DNA of 64,000 nt from Linnemannia elongata (Eukaryota; Mortierellomycota; Mortierellomycetes; Mortierellales; Mortierellaceae). Positions 33,782 through 45,320 of the stretch are shown one piece after another. The position numbers and the translations under genes are program-made. The stretch is from NCBI GenBank assembly GCA_036320915.1, contig JAXBDG010000011.1:1324501-1388500 (forward strand), given 5' to 3'. The notes under the pieces were generated by a model. The model made no database searches. It was not told where the DNA came from and was given only the letters and a program-made list of their open reading frames with translations. Positions within the stretch are counted from its first letter, which is position 1. Every line of letters begins with the position of its first letter.

Positions 33782-35009
33782 TCTGCTCACAGAAAAGCAC
33801 ACATTCCTCCTCCTCTACCTCCTCTTCACAACACTCCTTTTCGTGTCCCTTTTCGTGTCCCTTTCATTTCACAATAGCCTCCTTGTCCTCGATGGGTCCC
33901 ATGCATGGCGTTCTTTTTTTTTTTTTTTTTTTTTTTTGGTTGCTTATTTCTTCCTGTGTGTGGTTATTTATTTTGGATAATGTTTATTGGATTTTGAGGT
34001 TTCACTATGTAGAAATGGATAGATTGCAAAAAATGTATGTGTGTAAAATTACGGAGGCGAGAGAACAAAGTGCAATAAAAGTACAAGAGACAACAAGGAA
34101 GAAGACCAATGAAGAACACAAGGCTTCAAGGAAAGAAAGAAAGAAAAAAAAAAAAAGGAGAAGAGAAGCGCACGCAAAGCACACCAAACCTCCACTTCAC
34201 TCGTATTTCCACAAGCTCGAGGACAAACGTTGTCAGTCAGGGTCAAATAAGGGTAGACAAACGAGAAGAGGTCTTTGTAAAGGGTATTTTTATGGTACAA
34301 TTAGAAGGAGAACAAGAAAAAAAAAAGAGGGGAGAATGAAGAAAATAAAGGCGGCGGCGAGGAGTAAAAGGAGGAAGAGAAAGAAGGGAGAGTGTGTAAG
34401 ATGACGATAGCTAATTGCATCGAAATCCGCCCTTTTCCCTTTGAACTCTTGTCCTTGCTCCATGCTGTTGCCGAGATTCGCTTTAACTCCAAAGAGGGGG
34501 AAGGGAAGGGAGGCTAGCAAGCCCAGAAGTGTAAGGGGGGCCAGAGAGAAGGGAGGGGGCCCATCACCCCAGACAAATGTCGATTATCGTCCACGAGCCA
34601 ACAGGAGGCAACAAGGAGAGAGCCAGCGAACGATAAAATGAGCGCGGGAGAGGAGAAAGGGAGGGGACCAGACTGGTGTTGTTGTCTGTGTGTGTACATG
34701 TGTGCGGACAAAAATACCGCAAAACGCGATAGATAGTCCTGGGCTGAGCTGGGTGCCGAGGTGTGTTGACTAATGGACGGAATAATAAAGAGTAGTGTCC
34801 AGCACTCTCTGTCTCCTGTAAGGAAATCCTCCGAGTTGTGGGTTCTTGTTGTTGTCGTCGACTTTCTTGTTGTATCCAGTACAGGCAGCAGGTGGCCGAG
34901 TTTTGAGAGAGGATGGCAGGTTGGATAGTTTTTTTTTGGCGAGAAGAGGGTGTTGGTAGTTTGTAAGAAACAGGGAATGCTGGGAGGGATAAGGTTGCAC
35001 AGTCGTCCC
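32941..35009. other. 2-kb spacer between two disordered-protein genes
   Basis: Contains the promoter of the 798-residue gene, a 31-base A run (33749-33779), a 24-base T run (33914-33937) and purine-rich DNA around 34050-34400. The ORFs here are short and low complexity. No tRNA-like B box was found. Confidence 0.55.
33749..33779 (+). repeat. Poly(A) homopolymer, 31 bases
   Basis: Uninterrupted A run in intergenic DNA, about 135 bases from a T run, so the two could pair as an imperfect A/T hairpin. Confidence 0.85.
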
Positions 35010-36020
35010 TTAGTGTGCGATCAATTGACGCTGGCCACGGGCCTTGACAACCCCATCACTGGACGCAGTGGAAGAGTTGTTGGCAGCAGAACCGGCGAAA
35101 CTCTCTTCCGTAGAAAAGAAATTGTCGGACTGGGGGGATTGGCACACGGCCAACGACTTGACACGGTTCTCCTCTTCTTGTTCATCGTGGGCAGCAAAGC
35201 TCTCGAAGTTGATCAGGGTGTTCTTGTTGTTCGAACGGACAATAGACACAGGCATGGAAGCCCTCTTGCTGGACTTCTTGGTAGAAGAGACGGCATCAAT
35301 ACCATCAATGCTGTGGTAGTTGGAAGCCTTTGTTGGCGTCAAGGGTTCGCGGACCGAGGAGGCCGAGGAAGAACAAGAAGTCGAAGAGGAAGTGTCCGAA
35401 ACCATGGAGGCAATAGACGAGGTTGAAGCGCGGGAAGCGGGGAGAGTCTCTTGCGACTGTTGCTTGCGCAGCTTTGAAGATGAGGCTTTCCTGCGTGGTG
35501 ATGATGAGCTGTTGGCGGTGTTGGCAGTGTTGTTGTTGTTGCGATAGTAATCCACGCTGCTGCTGCGATATCCCATATCCCCTAGCCCGTCCAATGAGGG
35601 GTAGGTTGCAATAAAGGCTGCATGATCAATCGACAGGCGCTCTGGGCGGCTGGTTCGACGGACTTGTGGTACTGTGTTGTTGCGGCGGATGTTGTTGTTC
35701 ATAGGGCTTGTTGAGGAGGAAGAAGACTGGGCTGAATCGAGAAGGGTTCCTGTGCTGTGGTGGCGACGAGCTTTGGCTGAGCGGTTGTTGTTTAGGTTGT
35801 TGTTGTCGACAGGATAGCCCTCTCCAAAGGAAAAGGAGGAGGCGAGGAGCTCACTGGACGTGCTGTTGCGGTAGCTGCTGTTGCTGGTGCTGTTACGACC
35901 TCCAAGCAACGACTCGATCGGATAGTTCCCCTCAGCGTCTGGACTCATATCTGTCGTGTTTTTTGAGTTGCTGAATCGAGGGAACAGCATAGCGAAGAGG
36001 AGGGGTGTCAAAGCCTGCAT
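35010..36020 (-). CDS. Ser/Asn-rich hypothetical protein
   Basis: Single-exon ORF, 336 residues, not recognised. A short hydrophobic start (MQALTPLLFAMLFPRF) is too weak to call a signal peptide. The rest is Ser/Asn-rich with basic RRXS-type sites (ARRHHSTGT, QVRRTSRPERLS, KKSSKRASMP) typical of AGC-kinase targets. Segments such as HAAFIATYPSLDGLGDMGYRSSSVDYY and NTLINFESFAAHDEQEEENR look more constrained. Probably a disordered signalling or cytoskeletal adaptor; this is inference. It is the third intronless gene in a row on this strand. The ATG at 36020 is the first in frame. Confidence 0.65.
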   Translation of the reverse strand: MQALTPLLFAMLFPRFSNSKNTTDMSPDAEGNYPIESLLGGRNSTSNSSYRNSTSSELLASSFSFGEGYPVDNNNLNNNRSAKARRHHSTGTLLDSAQSSSSSTSPMNNNIRRNNTVPQVRRTSRPERLSIDHAAFIATYPSLDGLGDMGYRSSSVDYYRNNNNTANTANSSSSPRRKASSSKLRKQQSQETLPASRASTSSIASMVSDTSSSTSCSSSASSVREPLTPTKASNYHSIDGIDAVSSTKKSSKRASMPVSIVRSNNKNTLINFESFAAHDEQEEENRVKSLAVCQSPQSDNFFSTEESFAGSAANNSSTASSDGVVKARGQRQLIAH

Positions 36021-37680
36021 GATGTTCGTGGTATTGTTGCTGTTGTTGGTTGGAGAGGGTTATGGAGCTGGGAGAGAGGGAAAGAAGGATGCAAGGTCAA
36101 GAGAGAAAGTGAGGATGAAAGAGAAGAAAAGAGGAGAGGAGAGAAGGATCTTTTTATTAGGAAGAAAAGAGAAGGGAGAAAGGATGGAGACGGACAGGCA
36201 GGCACGGTGGTGTGAGTGTGTTGGTGCGTGTGTATGTGTGTTACAATGAGGAGGAGAAGGAGAAGGTAGAAGTGTCAGGATTGTCAAGAGGACTAGACAG
36301 AGAGAGAGGAGAGACGAAGGAAGTAAGAGGGAAGAAGGAGCAAAGTAAGGTGAATGAATGAATGATGTTGATGACGGTTAAGAGAGAAGCGATAAAGAAG
36401 AGAGTAAAGAGAAGAAGAAGAGAGAAGAGTGAAGAAACAGAAGAGAGGAAGAGAAAGAAGGAAGGGCATGGCCCCCCTTTTAAACAAAGGTCAAGTTCCA
36501 ATGGATGACAAAAGGGGGTGTGCCTTCTTCAAGACAAATTCAATGGCATTTTCTTGTTTGTTGCGATGCACAATGCGCACACAAAGAGCAAGAAAAAAAA
36601 AAAAAAAGTCCAATATGAATGGCTGGCCACGGATTGCCGGTATTCCCGGCCGGAGAGCCAAAGACGATAAAGTTTTTTCTTTTTTCATATATCCCTCAGG
36701 CAATACCCTGCGCATGCTCTCAACACATCCCTCTTTTTTTTTTCCTTTTCCTGCCCTTTGACTCTTTTTTCCGCGCAGTCGGTCTGTCATCATCGTTGTC
36801 GTCGTTCTTCTTCCGACAAAAACAGCAAGAAAAAGAGAAAAAACAGCCAACCAGGCTTCCTGCCCAATTCAACATCAGCCAAAACACATTTGACGCTCTT
36901 TACGTTTTTTTTTCTGGTTTTTGCTCCGACGGATCCCAAATGCCAGGTTCATTTGTCATCTCGTAAACAACAAACAGCTCCAACAACCACAAGTAGCTAC
37001 TAAGCAACTACTAAGCGCAAGCACGAAACAAAGGTGAGATCTCATTCGGTATGGTAATGCGTAGAACTTGGTTGTGCTCGAATCCGCCCTCAATGTCTCA
37101 TTTGTCACATAGATTGTTTATGTCACAAACTCATGATCTTCTCTTCACTTTCATGCTCGGTTACTGCTTTCAACCGCATCCGTCTCCATCCAATGGAGAC
37201 ATATTGCTTTTTGTGCAAGACAATGGGCTTTTTAACAATCCTCTTTCCTCTTTACAAAAATATCACCTTCGGGACTGTAGGCGAGCAAAATGAGAGGAAG
37301 GGAGGGAGTGGGCTTGCATTGTTGCATTGCCAAGCAAAAAAAAAAAAAAAAAAAGATTTTTTTTTGTGAGCCAACGTCCATGATCCTGCTCTCTATTTTT
37401 TTTTCTTTCCAATTTTCCTGTCTCCTTCGTGACATACTTAGCATAGCATTGACGATTGGTCTATCTGTCTTTTTCATTTGTCACGCTCATAAGAAATGCT
37501 TGGGCTATTTTAGACGGCCATAACTGTGGCGAGAGAAAAGACAAAGTCAACGGAAAGTGGATGGAAAAAGCTATCAAACGAAAAGAGAACGAAGGCATAA
37601 GAAGAGGGAGCAGATCGCTCATCTGATTCCGATTGAGGTAAGAAGAATAACAAGGCATGAAAGAAAAAACAAGCAGGGCA

Positions 37681-37681
<1 letters not shown>

Positions 37682-37714
<33 letters not shown>
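37682..37714 (+). repeat. Poly(A) homopolymer, 33 bases
   Basis: Uninterrupted A run; with the T run at 37942-37973 it forms a potential A/T inverted pair about 230 bases apart. Confidence 0.85.
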
Positions 37715-37716
<2 letters not shown>

Positions 37717-37939
37717 ACAGCGGTTGATGCCTTGACACTCTTTCGCTCGGTATCTTCGACTGATTCTGTTTTTCTCATGTCCCACATATCTCTCTCGTCT
37801 CAGGGATCTCCTTCTCATCCATGTTTGTGCCACGCGGACGCGGGGAGAAAAAGAAAACAAGACTAACAAGATCCGGAACAACCGGCAAATTCAACTTCCC
37901 TCTCGGTTTGTCCGTCCGCCCGGCGCTCAAACACACGAG

Positions 37940-37941
<2 letters not shown>

Positions 37942-37973
<32 letters not shown>
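37942..37973 (+). repeat. Poly(T) homopolymer, 32 bases
   Basis: Uninterrupted T run downstream of the A run at 37682-37714. Confidence 0.85.
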
Positions 37974-37976
<3 letters not shown>

Positions 37977-38318
37977 TTAGCTGTTCCTGGATATTTGACC
38001 CCCGCTGACAGAATTAAAAAAGAAAGGCTTATGAGGGCACCACGGTGTAGCACTAAGCCTCAGCCAAATGCCAAGTGCCCGGCTTGAGCGTCCAGGTCTC
38101 ACAAAAAAAAAAAATTGCAGCAACAGCACTCATTATGAAAGAATGGCCGTGAAATGTGAATGGGCAATATTATTATTCAGCTCCTGCGACACTCTAAGCT
38201 GCCTATCGTACCGCTCTCCTCCCCTATTTCTAATCGTTTCAGGTCGCAGGAGGTGGTGACGAGGGAGTGGCAGTGAACTAAAGCCAGGGCTGACACGACC
38301 GCATTGAACTAGTATCCG

Positions 38319-39475
38319 CTAAGGTTGATGAGCTCTCGTACTAACTGCTGCGTTTGTGGCTGCAGCTGCTGTTGTGGTGTCTGTAGTGTCTGTGGTGTTT
38401 GTGGCTGTGGCCAAGACGGGTGAGGCTGCTGTCATAACATCAAATCTCTCGGCAGCGGCTGTAGTACCAGAAGAGGTATCATTTCCACTACCACTGCTCC
38501 CTAACGCCTCGGCGCGCTGGACAATCCTAGGCAGCCACCGATCCTCGGGTATAGATTGCGCCCATTCGGGGGCTGGCAACGAGAACGAGCTCATCACCAT
38601 CGCAATCGTCTTCAAATCCTCTTCCGGGATCAACTCTGCAGCTGCCTCCGCTCTTGCTGTGCCGTCTTCATTGGAGTCTTCGTCGAGAGTGGCCAGGTCG
38701 ATCTGCACAGCCGTGGGGATAACGGGGACGGGGACTGTGCCGTCGCGGTTGCGTCTGCGGAGGTAGCCGTCGTACCCCTGTTCTGTGTCCCCCTCATCAG
38801 CTTTGTCTTGATCGATGCCATTCTCGTGCTCGTGCTCGTTCTCATTATCACTCTCCATCTGAGCGTATCCTGCGTTATCATCTTCTTCCTCATCCTCGTC
38901 GTCCATACCGTTAAAGTCGCCCTGATCAAGGGGGATATACCCAAACGGCTCCCCGGCCATCTCATCATCACTATCCTCATGATCCATCTCCTCTGCGTCA
39001 GAGCTCTGCATGGTATAACCCTGCATATCCTGACCATCCGCATTGAGCGATGACGAGGATGTTATGTCGTCGTGGTGGTGATACCCATTCACCCCAGAGA
39101 AGGCGTTGTTGTTGTTACTGCCACCGTTAGGACCGTTGCTGCTACTATTACGCGCGGCCAATTGACGCTGTTGCTCTTGTTGTTGTTCAAATCGCTCTAC
39201 TATCCGGAAAGCGGCCGGGACTATTGAACACCTAGGGGTTAATTGGATGAAGATGGGTGTTGCCGTTAAGCGCTTGATACATATAACGATTGTGTCAGGT
39301 GTTCACCCGCAGCAAGAGAGATGGGAAGGGTGGATGACAAAAAAAAAAAAAAAAAAACGTTACCTCGATCGAACTCCTCATCCATGTCCAATTCCTCGAG
39401 CATCCTATCGACGGCATCTAATTGTTCCTGTCCAACCTCGTAATCAATCTCGTCCTGGTCCTGGTTGTTCTGCAT
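38319..39475 (-). CDS. Male-enhanced-antigen-1 (MEA1)-like protein
   Basis: 337 residues, exons 39475-39364 and 39220-38319. The first exon gives an acidic start (QDQDEIDYEVGQEQLDAVD). Exon 2 begins VPAAFRIVERFEQQQEQQ, then Asn/Ser-rich and acidic stretches. The parts resembling animal MEA1 are FGYIPLDQ (MEA1 has a GYQPLNQ-type motif) and the C-terminal EEDLKTIAMVMSSFSLPAPEWAQSIPEDRWLPRIVQRA, like the MEA1 'VSLPAP..WA..I.D..W' end. The molecular function of MEA1 is poorly known. A Thr/Ala-rich low-complexity tail follows. The intron has a T run in sense just after the donor. The GT repeat at 39478-39500 lies in the 5' leader. Moderately sure of the family. Confidence 0.72.
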
Positions 39476-39812
39476 CTTGTGTGTGTGTGTGTGTGTGTGT
39501 ATGGGGTGTTGAAAAAGTGATGGTTCACTCCGTTCACTTTTTTTTTTGCTCTTTGTCAGGGTGCAGTCACATTTAGCCAGGGAGGCATTCCTCAAACGAT
39601 CATTTATCATTTCTTCACTTCGCACCATTTCATCATTGTTCTAAGACATGTATCTATGTATGCTATCGATGGGTGGTCGGTGTGTCAAGAAGAGTTTTGG
39701 GATCGACGGTTGAGAAAAAAGCAAGTACAGTAGAGTATCCCATTTCGTCTTTCCGTAATTTGATAAATCAAAAGAAAAAAAAAAAAAAAAAAAGGTGGAG
39801 TAAACGTTTTCT
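39476..39812. other. Spacer between MEA1-like and UPF0658 genes
   Basis: 337 bases with a (GT)n microsatellite next to the MEA1-like ATG and an A run at 39775-39793 close to the UPF0658 stop. Confidence 0.6.
39478..39500 (+). repeat. (GT)n microsatellite
   Basis: About 11 GT units directly upstream of the MEA1-like start codon, read as (AC)n in its leader. Confidence 0.85.
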
Positions 39813-41981
39813 CTAGTCGATCTCCAGGACACGTCCTCCTGTGGACGAAGACGTTTCCTGTGGTCCTCGGGTGCCCTTCAACAGATGGGGCTTCAATCCC
39901 TTTCCAAAATTGCGATAGCACACCGCCGCATTCGAGATCGTCGCCAGGATCGTAATCAAACACAATGTAGCTAAGCAAAGATAATGGTAGGGTAATCATG
40001 AGAAGTTAGAATGAACATCCCTCACTAGTGTGCCAAAAGAACATCCCTCACAAGTGTGCCAAATAACATAAAACACAGGGCTAATGGACTTACCAAAAAG
40101 GGTCAAGAAGATCCTGATTCCAGTATAATTCGCGACCTTGTTTCCGACGAACATTCGCACGACCTTAAACACAAAATAAGCAACGCCACAGTGCATGGCG
40201 ACCAAGAAGACCGTCATCCATCGGCGACTCTCGTGGCGGACCGCATAAATGGCGATGTACAGGATGGGCAGTGTCAACGGCAGAACAATGATGGTGAGCC
40301 AGTACTCTGGGTCTTCGGTGTCCTTTGTCAATGTCAAGTAGATGAACTGGATCGAGAAGCCGACAAAGAAGAATAAGTCCATCTTGATCAAGACCACGTA
40401 AATCTGATACGCGCGGTACATTCCTGATTTCCAAAAAAAAAAAAAAAAAAAAAAAATGTAAGTGACGATCAAGTAATTTCCAGACGCCTGGTATCGATTT
40501 CGAGTTACAATGATCAACGACCATTGGCTACTTACTCTTCATCCTGGGATCGGCGCCAATTTTCTTGTAGATCTTCCATCCAAACTCCTGGAACAGCTGA
40601 TACGCAAGCCAGGTGACGGCACACTGACTCAGCCCACTTACGACGACGTTGGCTCCAATTAACGGTACAAGAGATTCGTTAAGAAGTTGCGAGCTTCCTT
40701 CTGGCTCAAAGTATTGACTGCTTTCGCTGAGAGACTTCCGGGTCTGCGTGATTTCGAAGATCGAGTAAGCGAAGCAGCACAGGTTGAAAAACACGATACC
40801 AATCATCTCGATAGTGTTTTGACCACGAACCTACATAGTCGAAAGAAAGGATGAGTGTCAGTAACTGTGCTAAATCGTAAGGGCGGAAATAGGCCGCTGG
40901 AGAAAGAGCAGGCAAAAACAAAAAAATTCAATGAAGGCATCGGTTGTATGTGTAGTAGTGAGCTATTTTTTTTCTCGTTAATTAATTAAACCGGAGCGAC
41001 CAACAAGAGATGCTTCAAAACAAAGAGCAGGAAAGGGAGCGAGTGGGGTACTGTGATGACCAGGACAGGCTGCATCGGGTATGCCCACAACCCTTTGCAC
41101 ATTGATACAGGTCACTCTTTCTTTTCTTTGATGGCGTGAGTCGATTTTAATCCTGAGTTAGAGACCCCACTTTTGCCTTGTCATTGCCAATCCAGGAGCA
41201 AGCCAAAGGTATCAAAGAGGAAAAAGGGGAGAGAGAAGTGAAAGTGAGGAAGGGGGTCGTGGAAACATATTGAGAGACAGCCAAGACTTACAGCATCCCA
41301 CGCTAGCACAAGCTGGAAGAGCTGGGCAAAGACAAAGACGATAAGGTAGGCAGGGATGGCTCGAGACGCATTGCCGCTGTCGAGATAGGGCGGCATCATT
41401 TTTTGTCCGATCCGGGGTTCGATAGGCGTGTCTCGAAGGGCATCAAAGTATTTGACGACAATGATTGTCTGGATGATGATAACCAGGAGAGCTTCAAGTC
41501 CAATGACAAGCATTAGGGCCTTGCCGTTTGTCGAGCAGGGGAACTTAAATAGAGTCGAGAAACTGTTTTTGAGCGACGAGCCGTCCTGCATGTCGATTGA
41601 AGAGGACGATCCATTAGGTTGTGGGGGGTAGAGATGGTTGACGGACTTGTCGGACGTCCTTGCAACGCGATGTTGTTGCTTGAGCGTCTCGTCTGCATCG
41701 TTATAGTGTTGCTGCTGCTGGTTGTATTGCCGCTGCGCCTGTAGTTGGTCGAGTTGAATGGGAGATGCCTGGTGAAGATTAGAGAGTTGGTTGTTGCCAT
41801 TGCTATTGCTGTAGTCGTAGTGTTGGTTGTAGTCTTGATCGTCCCGTTGGTAGCCTAGTTCTTGTTGTTGGTGTTGGCTGTTGTTGTGCTGCTGTTGAGA
41901 GGGGTATGTTGCAGAGGAGGGGTCATAATTGGCTTGGAGGGGATGACTTTGTTCGTAGCTGTTGTGGTTGTAGTGTTGCAT
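39813..41981 (-). CDS. UPF0658-type Golgi/endomembrane multispanning protein
   Basis: 490 residues, exons 41981-41292, 40830-40536, 40423-40094, 39970-39813 (1473 nt). The N-terminal 150 residues are cytosolic, Gln/Asn-rich (SQQQHNNSQHQQQELGYQ). About seven to eight hydrophobic helices follow, starting ALMLVIGLEALLVIIIQTIIVV and including AYLIVFVFAQLFQLVLAWDA, MIGIVFFNLCCFAYSIFEI, YWLTIIVLPLTLPILYIAIYAV and TLCLITILATISNAAVC, then NFGKGLKPHL. This order resembles the fungal UPF0658 Golgi membrane family, as I remember it; activity unknown. The exon-3 acceptor is preceded by a 24-base T run (sense) that forms the polypyrimidine tract. The frame extends upstream to 42350, but the first convincing ATG is 41981. 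Confidence 0.72.
40433..40456 (+). repeat. Poly(A) run = polypyrimidine tract of UPF0658 intron 2
   Basis: 24 A on the plus strand, read as T in the transcript, ending eight bases before the acceptor AG of exon 3. Confidence 0.85.
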
Positions 41982-44328
41982 GGCGGGTCCCTGGTTGCCA
42001 GTGAGTGAAAGTTGCTGTCGTAGAGAAGGTTGAATGAAGGAGATGAAGTGGAGGGAAGAGGACAAGTTAGAAGAATGAAGGAGTGAGAGGGTGAAGGAGT
42101 GGTTAATGTTATGTGTTTGATGAAAGGAAGGAATGGATGATGATGAGCCGGAATAGAGCACACAAAGACAAAGGGACAAAGAGAGAAGGGGGTTGCTAAA
42201 GCGACTAAAGGGCAAGAGCGCGAGCGGGAAAGAAGGGTGATAATGCAATATGGAGATGAAAGAGAAGTGGAAGTGGATGGAGGGAGAGAAAGAGAGGGAC
42301 GAAGGTTTATCCAAGAGGGCAGTCGAGAACGTATGTTGTACTGAACACACAATAAAGAGAATTCAGGAACAATTTAGGGTCAGGCACCATGACCATCCAT
42401 CAATAATTAATCCGACAGTGGAACCACATTGGATCACAACCAGCCAATCAGAAATATCCCTGGCGTGAAAGGACCACCGTTTCCAAGTAAGTCAGCCATG
42501 CCAAAGCCCAGGTAGGCCAGGCCAGGGTCACTACCTCTCCGGCTCCATGGTCAGGTATGATTGATGGTTTTATTATCTTGTTTCTTTCGTTGTTTCAAAA
42601 CAGCGCAAAGGAAAAAAAAAACCAGTAAAAAAACCAGTTTTCATCTTCAGACAAAATGAAATTTAATAATTCGTTGAAGGGCAACGAAATACACAATAAA
42701 CACATGCCGGTAAGAAAAAAACAAAGGAGCATTGACAGTCGTAGATGATGATATTAAAAAGCATCAATGCATATCTCAGGGTCCTGATCATGAAGAAGAA
42801 GAGGAAGAGGAACAAGAAGGGCAGGGTGCAATTACCGAGAACTCGCTGCTATTGTCTAGCATGATATTGCGCTGCTTATCTCTGATGGTAAGAAGGGGGA
42901 CGTTTATGTTCTTCGATGATGAAAGAGAGGTTAAAATGAAAAGGATGGGGTTTAGGCGAACTGGGGAGTGTAGGACGAGAATTGAAGGAAATAAGTGAAG
43001 GAGGAATTGGGCAAGGACAAGGTAGGCCGATAATCGACGGGAGTGGGAGAGAGGAGAGGAAGGGGGGGGGGGGGGGGAAGAGAGGGGGAAAGAGGGAGGA
43101 GGAGAAGAGGTGGAGTGGGAGATGAATCTGTTTTTCGAAGTCGAAAGAGTTGATGCCGAAGAAGTAGGATGTGTGAGGAAACAAAGAAGACCAGGGGAAT
43201 GCGACAAAGACTTTGTCCGTTGGAAAGATTGCTCACGTGTGGAGTACAACGGCAGATTCGATTCATCGCAACATGTGCATTGCTGAAACCTTCCGTGGCT
43301 TGAAGTTGACGGACCTTTCCTTTTTTTTCCCACAAGCAAAAAGGAACGCCCAATTGAACGACGCCTTGAAGGGAAACGAAGGTCCGCATCAGAAGGGAGC
43401 CTGTTGGAGTCATCTTCTGCTCCTCTTCTATCGACTCATACGATCAATGTTCAGTGACCGCTGAGATCGGCAAACCACCTCCTTTTGATTTGTAGCCAAA
43501 TGGAGCCAAACCGGGGTCCCGTCTCGACGGAGGAGAGTTGAGAAAGAAGGAGGCAAAGGGGGGGAAGAAGGAGGAGAAGAGGGGAGAAGGGAGAAGGGAG
43601 GCGAGGAATAAGGTAGATGGGAGGTTAAGAAAGGAGAGAAAAGGCAAAGGCAAAGGAATAAAAGGCACATGCAGATACATAGACGAAGAGAAGAAAAGAG
43701 AAGAAGGGAAGAAAGAAACACAAGATGATCCGTATCCATATGCAACAGACATAACAACATTCCAAGCACAACATCATCCGATTCGCTTCAAGATATGGAC
43801 TGGTCATGTTCACCAGGAACGAGCGAAGAAATGAACAGAGAGTGAGAGAGAGAGAGAGAGTGAGAGTGAGAGGAAGGGAGGAAGGGGTGATTAGAGGCGA
43901 GGTTGGCAAAAGGGAGAAGATGGGGAAAAAAAGAAGGCAGGAGACGGGGAACGAGAAAGGGTGAAGGGGGCACACTCTCTCATACTCGAATAGGGCGTCG
44001 AAGTGGCTCTTACCCATGAGACGCGCGCCATTCTTCTCCTCCCTCTTCCATTCACCCTTTGCAGACATATATACATACAAACGCACTAACCTTCTTTTAT
44101 TCCGCACAGGCAACAAAGCACCACTATCTTTCTGTTTGCTCTCCTTCTGTTGTTCCCCCACCCACCCACCCTCCCACCCCTACCCTCTCCCTCATTCCCT
44201 CAGTCATTGCACCTGATCAACCCTCCTACAAGCTTCGTTCCTTGATCTCTCCCATTCACTTTATTCCTTATTTTATTGGATCACTCCAACCCTTTCCTCC
44301 CACCCCTCCTGAGTTCTCCTGTTCCTGG
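41982..44328. other. 2.3-kb spacer upstream of UPF0658 and C1-THF synthase
   Basis: Divergent upstream regions. It includes a GA-rich stretch (42950-43150) with a 16-base G run at 43062-43077, GA repeats near 43840-43860 and a CT-rich leader (44100-44328) before C1-THF synthase. ORFs are low complexity on both strands; no gene is supported. Confidence 0.55.
43062..43077 (+). repeat. Poly(G) run
   Basis: 16 consecutive G, the only such run in the window, in GA-rich DNA; could form a G-quadruplex. Confidence 0.85.
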
Positions 44329-45285
44329 ATGTCGTCGACCCTCCCGAGCCGGCCTCTGCTCATCCTCGTCGATCGCACCCGCCCCGTCCCTTGCAATTCT
44401 TCCTTCGCACGATTGAATCTTTCCCACCCTACTACTACCTCCAGAAAAAGGCTCTCGACCTGTGTCGCCTCCCCGTCCTACTCCTCGAGACTTCACTACC
44501 TTAAACAGCAACAACTGCAACAAATAAGAACAGCAGCTATAACAACCCCTTGTTGTCCTCGTCCTTTTACTTTTTCTTCTTCTTTCCCTTCTTCTTCTTC
44601 CTCTTCCTTTTCTTCTTCCTCTTCTTCCTTCACTCCTTCCTTACAATCCCTCCGCTATTCTTCCTCCTCTTCCTCTACCTTCTCCTCCTCCGCTAATTCA
44701 CACCCCTCCTCTCATTCCAAACTACCCTCCCTCACAACCGTCTCACGACCCGGATCCATTCCTGTTGCTCTTCTTCGCGTCGTCCGTCCCTCGCTACCAA
44801 CCCGTTCTCTCCATACCTCCCGTTCTCTGAACTCCTCAAGAAACACAACTCCCTCTTCTTCTTCTACTATAACATCAAACAACATGGCCAAAGTTATTGA
44901 CGGAAAGGCTATTGCACAGTATGTATTTCAATTGACCTGTTGACGTGTTTTTTTCACTTCCAACTACATCTTTGAGGTGGAAGTCATCTCGCTAGCTATC
45001 ACACACATACGTATTTCTCATATACTTATCGTTATCCCTCTTTTCTTTTTTCATATGAACTCAGGAACCTCCGTAACGACATCAAGTCGCAAATCGAGGA
45101 GATGCGCAAGACGAATCCTCACTTCAACCCAAAGTTGTCGATCATCCAGGTCGGAGCACGCGAGGATTCGAGCGTCTATGTCAACATGAAGAAGAAGGCT
45201 GCCAAGGAGGTATGAGTCTACGCTATGTTGTTGTTGTTGTTGCTGTTGTCTTGTACGGAGAACGTAGACGTGCGTATTAGAGAAG

Positions 45286-45320
<35 letters not shown>

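Larger units (their letters stand above)
36021..38318. other. 2.3-kb gene-poor spacer with homopolymers
   Basis: Purine-rich leader of the 336-residue gene to about 36450, then sequence with A runs at 37336-37354 and 37682-37714 and a T run at 37942-37973. The plus-strand ORF 37821-38087 reads through the T run and is not convincing. No gene called. Confidence 0.5.

Noticed and set aside
33883..34404. 173-residue ORF with poly-Phe and poly-Lys
   Set aside because: Translated homopolymers in intergenic DNA.
37821..38087. Plus-strand ORF beginning MFVPRGRGEKKK
   Set aside because: Reads through a 32-base T run as poly-Phe; no homology, no splice support.
43062..43077. Poly(G) run as a recombination or telomere-like element
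   Set aside because: Single short run, no telomere repeat; treated as a simple repeat.
42788..43413. Overlapping Ser/Pro-rich minus-strand ORFs
   Set aside because: Low-complexity translation of GA/CT-rich DNA and a poly(G) run in several frames.
44059..44328. C1-THF synthase starting upstream of 44329
   Set aside because: The open frame upstream has no in-frame ATG and is CT-rich leader sequence.
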